In this document: one piece after another, positions 57,353 to 63,927 of the stretch
Position numbering within the stretch: the first letter of the stretch is position 1
Layout of the letters: every line of letters starts with the position of its first letter
Translations under genes and position numbers: made by a program
DNA from: Cellulomonas sp. B6
GTDB taxonomy: Bacteria; Actinomycetota; Actinomycetes; Actinomycetales; Cellulomonadaceae
DNA length: 63,927 nt
Direction of reading: 5' to 3'
Assembly: GCF_001462455.1 (NCBI RefSeq)
Contig: NZ_LNTD01000129.1
Span: forward strand, 1 to 63,927
Notes under the pieces: model-generated
Seen by the model: the letters and a program-made list of their open reading frames with translations, nothing else
Database searches by the model: none
What the model was told of the DNA's origin: nothing

Positions 57353-58924
57353 ATGCGCAACGGTCCGGCGTCGACGGGAGCCCCCGTCACCCCGTCCGAC
57401 CCGCTGCGTGCGGTGGGGCGCCGCGCCACCGTCCGGGGCCGGCTGATGACCGCCGTGGTCGCGCTCACGGCGACCGCGATGACGGTCGCGGGCGTCACCG
57501 CGCTGGCGCTGCAGCTGCGCGCGAGCGACGCCCGCACGGACGACGCGCTGCGCCGCTCGGTGCAGGCGTTCCGGGCGTTCGAGTCGGCTGGGCGCGTCGA
57601 CGCCGACGACTCGTCCGCGACCTCGCCGGACCCGTCCGGCCCGACCGAGCGGTGGACGTCGGTCTCGACGCTGCTGCGCAAGGCCGTCGAGAACCGCGTC
57701 CCGGGCGAGAACGAGGGCATCGTGTCGTTCGTCGGCGGCGAGCTCGCGTGGCGGCCGGCCAACGAGACGGGCGCGGTCCGCATCGACCTCGACACCGAGC
57801 TCATGACGTTCCTGCGCGACCTCCCGCCGGACGACCCGCTCACCGGGGAGCCGCGCAGCGTGCGCACCGACGTGACCGAGTACCGGCTCGCGACCGTCCC
57901 GGTGCACCTCGAAGCCGATCCGGGCGCGGACGGCCTGATGGTGTTCGCGTTCGACCGCGGCGCCCAGAACGCCGCCGTGTGGCGCATCTTCTCGACCTAC
58001 TCGGCGGTCGGGGTCGCGGCGCTCGCCGTGACGTCGGCGGTCGCGTGGTTCGTCGTCGGAGGCATGCTGCGGCCGGTCCGCGTGCTGCGGGACACCGTGC
58101 GACGCGTCACCGAGTCGGACCTGTCCGAGCGGATCGAGGTCGGGGGGCGCGACGACCTCGCCGACCTGGCGGCGTCGGTGAACTCGATGCTCGAGCGCCT
58201 CGAGCGCGCGTTCGGCTCGCAGCGCGAGCTCCTCGACGACGTCGGGCACGAGCTGCGGACGCCCCTGACCATCGTGCGCGGCCACCTCGAGCTGCTCGAC
58301 CCCGCCGACGAGGCCGACGTGCGCGCGACGCAGGCGCTCGCGCTCGACGAGCTCGACCGCATGCAGCGCCTGGTCGACGACCTCGTGACTCTCGCGACCG
58401 CCGACCGCCCCGACTTCGTGCGGCCCGCACCGGTGGACGTGGGTCGGCTCACCGACGACGTGCTCGAGAAGGCCCGCGGGCTGGGCGACCGGCGCTACGT
58501 CGTGGTGTCCCGCGCGGACGTCGTCGCGCACGTCGACGCGCAGCGCGTCACGCAGGCCTGGCTGCAGCTGCTCGCCAACGCCGTGCGGTTCTCGGCGCCC
58601 GGCTCGACCGTGCGGCTCGGCAGCGAGGTCGCCGCGGGACGGCTGCTGCTGTGGGTGCGCGACGAGGGGCCGGGCGTGCCCCGCGAGGAGGAGGCGCGGA
58701 TCTTCGAGCGCTTCCACCGTGGGCAGGCCGACCGCGTGCAGCACGGCGCCGGCCTCGGCCTGCCGATCGTCGCGGCGATCGCGGCCGCGCACGACGGCCG
58801 CGTGTTCCTCGAGCACCCGCCGCCCGCGTCCGGGCCCGGCGTCGTGTTCGTCCTCGACCTGCCCGCCGTCGGCCTCGTCGACGGCGGGTCCGAGTCCCCC
58901 GAGCTCGTGGAGCCGCACCGATGA
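57353..58924 (+). CDS. Sensor histidine kinase (HisKA, HAMP)
   Basis: 523 residues. Membrane helix near 35-55, extracytoplasmic sensor (about 56-215), second helix (about 220-240), HAMP (about 242-290), HisKA with His299 in DDVGHELRTPLT, and HATPase with NAVRFS, RDEGPGVP and GLGLPIV. Stop overlaps the regulator start (ATGA). Target unknown. Confidence 0.93.
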   Translation: MRNGPASTGAPVTPSDPLRAVGRRATVRGRLMTAVVALTATAMTVAGVTALALQLRASDARTDDALRRSVQAFRAFESAGRVDADDSSATSPDPSGPTERWTSVSTLLRKAVENRVPGENEGIVSFVGGELAWRPANETGAVRIDLDTELMTFLRDLPPDDPLTGEPRSVRTDVTEYRLATVPVHLEADPGADGLMVFAFDRGAQNAAVWRIFSTYSAVGVAALAVTSAVAWFVVGGMLRPVRVLRDTVRRVTESDLSERIEVGGRDDLADLAASVNSMLERLERAFGSQRELLDDVGHELRTPLTIVRGHLELLDPADEADVRATQALALDELDRMQRLVDDLVTLATADRPDFVRPAPVDVGRLTDDVLEKARGLGDRRYVVVSRADVVAHVDAQRVTQAWLQLLANAVRFSAPGSTVRLGSEVAAGRLLLWVRDEGPGVPREEEARIFERFHRGQADRVQHGAGLGLPIVAAIAAAHDGRVFLEHPPPASGPGVVFVLDLPAVGLVDGGSESPELVEPHR

Positions 58925-59598
58925 CACACATCCTGATCGCCGAGGACGAGGAGCGCATCGCGGCCTTCGTGGCCAAGGGGCTGCGCGCGCACGGCTACGA
59001 GACGACCGCGGTGCCGACCGGCACCGCGGCGCTGCAGCGCGTCGCGGCCGGCGGCGTCGACCTGCTCGTGCTCGACCTGGGCCTCGCGGACATGGACGGG
59101 TTCGAGGTGCTGCGGGCGCTGCGGGCGTCGGGGCGCGACCTGCCCGTCGTCGTGCTGACGGCGCGCTCGTCCGTCACCGACACGGTCGCGGGCCTGGAGT
59201 CCGGGGCCGACGACTACATGGCCAAGCCGTTCCGGTTCGAGGAGCTGCTGGCGCGCGTGCGGCTGCGGCTGCGCAGCCAGCCGACGGCCGGTGCGGCTCG
59301 CGGCAACGTGCTCGTGCACGGTCGCCTGCAGCTCGACCTGCGGACACGTCGCATGCGGGTCGACGACACGGAGGTCGACCTGTCGGCCCGCGAGTTCGCG
59401 CTCGCCGAGACGTTCATGCGCAACCCCGGCGACGTGCTCACGCGCGAGCGCCTGCTGTCCGAGGTGTGGGGCTTCGACTTCGACCCCGGGTCGAACGTGG
59501 TCGACGTGTACGTGCGCTACCTGCGCCGCAAGCTCGGCGCCGAGCACTTCGACACCGTCCGCGGCGTCGGGTACCGGCTGGTCGACGCGAGCGCGTGA
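58921..59598 (+). CDS. OmpR/PhoB-family response regulator
   Basis: 225 residues. Receiver with phospho-acceptor Asp52 (VLDLGLADMDG) and conserved Lys in MAKPFRF; winged helix with LSAREFALAETFMRNPGDVL and VDVYVRYLRRKLG. Cognate of the HAMP kinase upstream (ATGA overlap). Confidence 0.95.
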   Translation: MTHILIAEDEERIAAFVAKGLRAHGYETTAVPTGTAALQRVAAGGVDLLVLDLGLADMDGFEVLRALRASGRDLPVVVLTARSSVTDTVAGLESGADDYMAKPFRFEELLARVRLRLRSQPTAGAARGNVLVHGRLQLDLRTRRMRVDDTEVDLSAREFALAETFMRNPGDVLTRERLLSEVWGFDFDPGSNVVDVYVRYLRRKLGAEHFDTVRGVGYRLVDASA

Positions 59599-59615
59599 CG
59601 TGCGGCGTCGGCTGG

Positions 59616-59621
59616 CAGACT
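59616..59621 (+). promoter_or_regulatory. Leaderless -10 box of the adenosine deaminase gene
   Basis: CAGACT, 7 bases before GTG 59629 and without a ribosome site; it matches the -10 proposed for the S10 operon. Confidence 0.4.
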
Positions 59622-59628
59622 GGCGCGC

Positions 59629-60669
59629 GTGCGTGACCTGACCCTGCTGCCCAAGGCGCACCTGCACCTGCACTTCACGGGCTCGATGCGGGTCGCGACG
59701 CTCGCCGACCTGGCGCAGCACCACGGCATCCGGCTGCCGCACGTGCTGCTCGACGCGGACCCGCTGCGGGTCCCGGCGGGCGAGCGCGGCTGGTTCCGCT
59801 TCCAGCGGCTGTACGACGCGGCCCGCGCGTGCGTGCGCTCGGAGGCCGACATGCGGCGGATCGTGGCGGAGGCCGCGGCCGACGACGCCGCCGAGGGCTC
59901 GGGGCGCCTGGAGATCCAGGTCGACCCGACGTCGTACGCGCCGTTCGTCGGCGGGATCACGCCCGCGCTCGAGATCGTGCTCGACGAGGCGCGCGCCGCG
60001 CAGGAGGCGACGGGCGTCGAGGTGGGGGTGGTCGTCGCGGCGTCGCGCATGCGCCACCCGCTGGAGGCGCGCACGCTCGCGCGGCTCGCGGCCCGGTACG
60101 CCGGCGACGGCCCCGGCGAGGTCGTGGGCTTCGGGCTGTCGAACGACGAACGGCGCGGCAGCACCGCCGAGTTCGGGCGCGCGTTCGCGATCGCCCGCCG
60201 CGCGGGCCTGCGAGCGGTGCCGCACGGCGGCGAGCTGCTGGGCCCCGCGCACGTCGACGAGGTCCTCGACCACCTGCACCCGGACCGGCTGGGGCACGGC
60301 GTGCGCAGCGCCGAGGACCCCAGGGTCCTCGAGCGCGTGGTCGCGCACGACGTCGCGCTCGAGGTCTGCCCGGCGTCGAACGTGTCGCTCGGGGTGTACG
60401 CGTCGGACGGCGACGTGCCGCTGCGCACGCTCGTCGCCGCGGGGGCACGGGTCGCGCTCGGCGCGGACGACCCGCTGCTGTTCGGGTCCCGGCTGGTCGA
60501 GCAGTACCGCGTCGCGCGCGACGTCCACGGCTTCACGGACGACGAGCTGGCCGCGCTCGCCCGGTCGTCGGTGCTCGCGAGCACCGCGTCGCCCGGGGCG
60601 CGGGCCCGGCTGCTGGCCGGGGTGGACGCGTGGCTCGCGGCCCCGGACCCGGTCGGCGTCGCGGGCTGA
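59629..60669 (+). CDS. Adenosine deaminase family protein
   Basis: 346 residues, GTG start. Zinc ligands His13 and His15 in KAHLHLHFTGS, PHGGE (third His and catalytic Glu), DRLGHGV, and ALGADDPLLFG (metal and catalytic Asp). Deaminates adenosine or a related purine; the usual Glu two residues before the first ligand is His here, and substrate choice between adenosine and adenine is not settled by sequence reading. Purine salvage, cytoplasm. Confidence 0.88.
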   Translation: MRDLTLLPKAHLHLHFTGSMRVATLADLAQHHGIRLPHVLLDADPLRVPAGERGWFRFQRLYDAARACVRSEADMRRIVAEAAADDAAEGSGRLEIQVDPTSYAPFVGGITPALEIVLDEARAAQEATGVEVGVVVAASRMRHPLEARTLARLAARYAGDGPGEVVGFGLSNDERRGSTAEFGRAFAIARRAGLRAVPHGGELLGPAHVDEVLDHLHPDRLGHGVRSAEDPRVLERVVAHDVALEVCPASNVSLGVYASDGDVPLRTLVAAGARVALGADDPLLFGSRLVEQYRVARDVHGFTDDELAALARSSVLASTASPGARARLLAGVDAWLAAPDPVGVAG

Positions 60670-60736
60670 GGAGGCGGCGACGCCCCCGGGACGCGTGACG
60701 GCCCGGGCGCGGCACGACGCCGGCCCGGGCCGCGGC

Positions 60737-60771
60737 GACGTGCGGGGCCCGGCGCCCGGGCCCCGCACGTC
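60737..60771. terminator. Bidirectional terminator between the deaminase and S33 peptidase genes
   Basis: Perfect 16-bp stem (60737-60752 with 60756-60771) with a 3-base loop, between convergent stops at 60669 (+) and 60787 (-). Confidence 0.75.
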
Positions 60772-60786
60772 GTCATGCGCGGTCCG

Positions 60787-62601
60787 TCACGGCACGCGCG
60801 GCGGCGCCCCCGGCACCGGCGGCACGACCGGCGGCAGCATGCGCGGCGTCTGCGCCGAGCGCTGCTCGGGCGTCGGCGCGAACGGCTGCACGTCCCCGAC
60901 GCACGACGTGCCCTCGGCGGGCAGCTCGCCCGCGACGAGGTACCGGTCGACGGCACCGGTCGCGCACCGCGACGTGCCGTACGCGGTGTGGCCCCAGCTG
61001 TCGGACGACAGCAGCCGGCTGCGCGGCAGGACCGCGGCCGCGGCGACCGCACCCTCGTACGCGGTCGCCGGGTCCCACAGGTTCCCGACCACGAGGACGG
61101 GCGCGGAGGTGCGGGCGTCGAACCGCCCGGCCCACGCGTCGTCGTCGCGCGCGGTCCACGCGCGGGACGCGCACTGCGGCGACGCCCACGTCCACGACGG
61201 CCCGAACCCGGGCGCGGCCGCGTCCTGGCGCGCGGACGCCGCGACCCAGTCCTCGGGGCGGCGCGGGTTGAGCGAGTCGGTGCACAGGACGGCCGAGAAC
61301 GCCTCGAGCCCGTTGGTGTAGGGGAACCCGAGCCCGAACGCGTCGGCGCGCGCCGCGCGGGTCGCGTCCCGCTCCGCGTCCGCGTCCCGCTGCGACCGCT
61401 CGAAGCCGAACAGCGCCGCGAGCGCCTCCGCGCGCTGCTGCGCGTTCTCGGGCGTCTCGGGCTGCAGCAGCCACCACAGCGCCCACACCACGGTGTCGAC
61501 CGCGTCGTACCCGCTCGGGGCGTACATCAGCGACAGCACGGCGCCGACCGTGTCGTCCCAGTCGAACGTGCCGAGCGGCTCGCCGGTCGCGGGGTCGGTG
61601 AGCTCGACGCCGCCCGCACGCATGCCGGACTCCACCTCGGCCCACACGGTCCGCGGGTCGCCGAGGCCCGCGGTCCGGCAGAGCGCCGGGCCCGCCTGCG
61701 CGCAGCGGTCGAGGATCTCCTGGGCCGCGCGCCAGGCGGCCTGGCCGGACGCGATGCGCTCCGTCACGGGCACGTCCGCCGTGCGTCGGGTCCCCGCCCA
61801 CGCCACGGGGTCGAGGACGCCGTCGATCGCGACCGCTCGCACCCGGTCCGGGAACATGTTGACGTAGACCTGACCGAGGTAGCTGCCGTACGAGAACCCG
61901 AGGAACGTCAGGCGGTCGTCGCCCAGCGCCCGCCGCACGACGTCCATGTCGCGCGCGACCTGCGCGGTCGACATCGACGCGCTCAGCGGCGCACCGGTCG
62001 TCGAGCAGCCCTGGCCGAGCGCACGCGCCGACGCGACGAACGCCGCGGTCTGCTCGTCGCCCTGGGGGAAGCGGACGTTCATGCCCGCGAGCGCGACGCC
62101 CTGCTCCCCCGCGTCGCGGAAGCAGCGCACGTTGGCCGAGTAGTTGGTGCCGCGCGGGTCGATGCCGACGACGTCGAAGTGCGCCAGCAGCTCGGGCGAC
62201 AGGAACGCCGACGCCATGGCGGCCATCTCGACGCCGGAGCCTCCCGGTCCGCCGGGGTTCACGAAGAGCGTGCCGATGCGTCGCGCGGGGTCGGTCGCCC
62301 GCACGCGCAGCATCGCGACCTCGGTGGTGCCGCGCCGGGGCTGGTCGTAGTCGAGCGGCAGCTCGACCGTGCCGCACTCGGTGCCGGCACCGAACAGCGA
62401 CGTGCAGTCGAACCAGCCCGGGTCCGGCGTCGGCACGCGGTCGACGCGCACGGCCTCGGCGCGGCTCGTGCGGTCGTGGCCCGGCCCGTGACCGGGCCGG
62501 TCGGGACCGTGCGCGGCCGCCGACGTCGCGGTCAGCGTCGCCACGAGGCTCGTGGCGACGGCCGCCGCGAGGACCGCGCGGCTCAGGTGTGGTCGTCTCA
62601 T
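60787..62601 (-). CDS. Secreted alpha/beta hydrolase, tripeptidyl-aminopeptidase (S33) type
   Basis: 604 residues. Sec signal peptide MRRPHLSRAVLAAAVATSLV through an AAA-type cleavage site near residue 32. Hydrolase features: VNPGGPGGSG oxyanion region, Ser237 in GFSYGSYLG, acid in VGNLWDPAT, His in SWGHTAYG; paired cysteines fit an exported protein. Resembles Streptomyces Tap/SlpD-E peptidases that trim N-terminal tripeptides. ATG 62601 follows GGGGGAG. Ends Pro-rich. The 216 bases to murB show no clear promoter. Confidence 0.9.
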   Translation of the reverse strand: MRRPHLSRAVLAAAVATSLVATLTATSAAAHGPDRPGHGPGHDRTSRAEAVRVDRVPTPDPGWFDCTSLFGAGTECGTVELPLDYDQPRRGTTEVAMLRVRATDPARRIGTLFVNPGGPGGSGVEMAAMASAFLSPELLAHFDVVGIDPRGTNYSANVRCFRDAGEQGVALAGMNVRFPQGDEQTAAFVASARALGQGCSTTGAPLSASMSTAQVARDMDVVRRALGDDRLTFLGFSYGSYLGQVYVNMFPDRVRAVAIDGVLDPVAWAGTRRTADVPVTERIASGQAAWRAAQEILDRCAQAGPALCRTAGLGDPRTVWAEVESGMRAGGVELTDPATGEPLGTFDWDDTVGAVLSLMYAPSGYDAVDTVVWALWWLLQPETPENAQQRAEALAALFGFERSQRDADAERDATRAARADAFGLGFPYTNGLEAFSAVLCTDSLNPRRPEDWVAASARQDAAAPGFGPSWTWASPQCASRAWTARDDDAWAGRFDARTSAPVLVVGNLWDPATAYEGAVAAAAVLPRSRLLSSDSWGHTAYGTSRCATGAVDRYLVAGELPAEGTSCVGDVQPFAPTPEQRSAQTPRMLPPVVPPVPGAPPRVP

Positions 62602-62817
62602 GGTGCTCCCCCTGGACGGCGCCCGCCGGAGCCCCTGCGCCCCGGCCGTCGGCGCCCGTCCACCCTCCCGGGAGCACGGTCGACGACGCATCGGCCTCGG
62701 GGACGGGCCACGGACCCGTCGCGAGGGGGACGCGCCACCCCGCACGCCGGCGCTAGGGTCGCGCCCGCGACGCGCTCGGGGCGGCGTGTCGTGCACGGCG
62801 CGTCCCGGGCGGCGCGC

Positions 62818-63927
62818 TCAGAGCGTCGCGCCCACCAGGACCGGCTCGGCCTCGAGCGTCACCCCGAACCGCTCACGGACGCCGTCGCGCACCTCGCGCG
62901 CGAGCGCGAGGAGGTCGGCTGCCCGCGCCTCGCCGCGGTTCGTCAGGGCCAGCGTGTGCTTGGTCGACAGCGACGCGGGCCCCGGGGCGCCGTGACCGCG
63001 CGCGAAGCCCGCGCGCTCGATGAGCCAGGCGGCGCTGGTCTTGACCGTGCCGTCGTCCAGGGGCCAGCGGGGTGCGTCGTCGGGCAGCCCGGCGGCCTGC
63101 GTGACGGGCAGCACCGGGTTGGTGAAGAACGAGCCCGCGCTCCACGTGTCGTGGTCGGCCGGGTCGAGCACCATGCCCTTGCGCCCCCGCAGCGCGAGCA
63201 CCGCGGCACGCACGTCCGCGAGCGGTGCACGCTCCCCCACGGCGACGTCGAGCGTGCGCGCGAGCTCGGGGTAGGTCACGGGCGCGGACAGCGAACCCTC
63301 CTTGAGCTGGAACGTCACGTCGAGCACGACGTAGCGCGGGGTCGGGCCCCACGGCGCGCCGGGGTCGGACGGGTCGGGGCGCAGCGACCGCTTGAGCAGC
63401 GACGACCGGTAGCCGAACGCGAGCGTCACGTACGGCAGGGTGCGCACGCGGCCGCGCCCGCGGTCCCAGACGCGGACCTGCGAGACGGTCTGCGCGACCT
63501 CCTGCCCGTACGCGCCGACGTTCTGCACGGGGGTCGCCCCGGTCGAGCCCGGGATCCCGGACAGCGCCTCGACGCCCACGAGCTCGTGCGCGACCGCGTA
63601 CGCGACGACGTCGTCCCACACCGTGCCGGCCGGGACGGTGAGCGTGACGCCCGCGCACGCGGTCGCGTCGGGGACGCTCACGCCGCCGCGCACGTCCCGC
63701 ACGACCACGCCGGGGAAGCCCGCGTCGGCCGCGAGCACGTTGGACCCGCCGCCGAGCACGAGCACGGGCTCGCCCGCGGCGTCGGCCTCACGGACGGCGG
63801 CGACGAGGTCGGCCTCGCTCGACGTCTCGACGTACCGCCCGACGGGCCCGCCCACACGCAACGTCGTCAGGTCGGCGAGGGTCGGCGTGCCGTGGTGCGT
63901 CGGGACGCCGGTGGCGGCCGGTTCGGG
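62818..63927 (-). CDS. murB: UDP-N-acetylenolpyruvoylglucosamine reductase (5' end outside window)
   Basis: Reduces UDP-GlcNAc-enolpyruvate to UDP-MurNAc in peptidoglycan synthesis, using FAD and NADPH. The frame is open to the window edge: 22 codons beyond the TTG at 63861, including TLADLTTLRVGGPV, where family conservation begins, so the true start lies past 63927. Seen: FAD motif VLGGGSNVLAAD, GIPGSTGATPVQNVGAYGQE, the catalytic serine region SAGSFFTNPV, and a C-terminal Glu in FGVTLEAEPVLVG. Type I MurB. A truncated record, not a broken gene. Confidence 0.95.
   Translation of the reverse strand, partial: PEPAATGVPTHHGTPTLADLTTLRVGGPVGRYVETSSEADLVAAVREADAAGEPVLVLGGGSNVLAADAGFPGVVVRDVRGGVSVPDATACAGVTLTVPAGTVWDDVVAYAVAHELVGVEALSGIPGSTGATPVQNVGAYGQEVAQTVSQVRVWDRGRGRVRTLPYVTLAFGYRSSLLKRSLRPDPSDPGAPWGPTPRYVVLDVTFQLKEGSLSAPVTYPELARTLDVAVGERAPLADVRAAVLALRGRKGMVLDPADHDTWSAGSFFTNPVLPVTQAAGLPDDAPRWPLDDGTVKTSAAWLIERAGFARGHGAPGPASLSTKHTLALTNRGEARAADLLALAREVRDGVRERFGVTLEAEPVLVGATL

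Noticed and set aside
62818-63927. murB as a truncated pseudogene
   Set aside because: The frame is open to the window edge and all visible motifs are intact; it is cut by the window, not broken.

Overview
The window is a very GC-rich chromosome segment of an actinomycete, most likely a Micrococcales relative of Cellulomonas (inferred from protein flavour, not from a search). Pointers are the wall-to-wall G/C third positions, GTG and TTG starts (rpoB, rpoC and adk all use TTG), a zinc-ribbon type S14, a short-lid adenylate kinase, a DUF5709 protein, a polyphosphate-glucokinase-like ROK protein, and several -10 boxes sitting 6-7 bases before the start codon as in leaderless mRNAs. I see no insertion sequence, prophage, CRISPR array or rRNA.

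The backbone, nearly all on the minus strand, is the core gene-expression supercluster. Read in its direction of transcription (right to left) it is: tRNA-Trp, secE, nusG, rplK, rplA; then rplJ, rplL; rpoB, rpoC; rpsL, rpsG, fusA, tuf; the S10 block rpsJ, rplC, rplD, rplW, rplB, rpsS, rplV, rpsC, rplP, rpmC, rpsQ; the spc block rplN, rplX, rplE, rpsN, rpsH, rplF, rplR, rpsE, rpmD, rplO, secY, adk, map; the alpha block infA, rpmJ, rpsM, rpsK, rpoA, rplQ (no rpsD); truA; an ABC-F ATPase; and rplM, rpsI, glmM, def. Strong GC hairpins after rpsI, rpsK, rplO, rpsQ, rpsG and rplK, with recognisable promoters before rplM, rpsJ, rpsL, rpoB, rplJ and tRNA-Trp, cut this backbone into separate transcription units.

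Accessory genes are slotted between these blocks. At 5491-8354 are a cellulose-synthase-like glycosyltransferase with a large insert in its catalytic domain, an overlapping STAS protein and a DUF5709 protein. At 9464-10957 a glucokinase-like gene and an alpha/beta hydrolase converge and overlap by 120 bases. At 40815-41830 is a DUF4383 membrane protein with a coupled membrane protein that has a His-rich tail. At 43322-48832, between rplJ and rplA, is the most interesting island: a TPR-CHAT cysteine peptidase facing a signal-less subtilisin, followed by an ECF-type sigma factor and a small beta-rich protein overlapping it. This looks like an intracellular protease-cascade and sigma-factor module of undescribed function.

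The right end (52053-63927) is plus-strand housekeeping and regulation: a class I aminotransferase, an ABC-2 exporter (ATPase and permease) with a DesK/NarL-type two-component pair, a second HisKA/OmpR two-component pair, and an adenosine deaminase. A secreted tripeptidyl-aminopeptidase-like hydrolase and the 3' part of murB (its start lies beyond the window) are on the minus strand.
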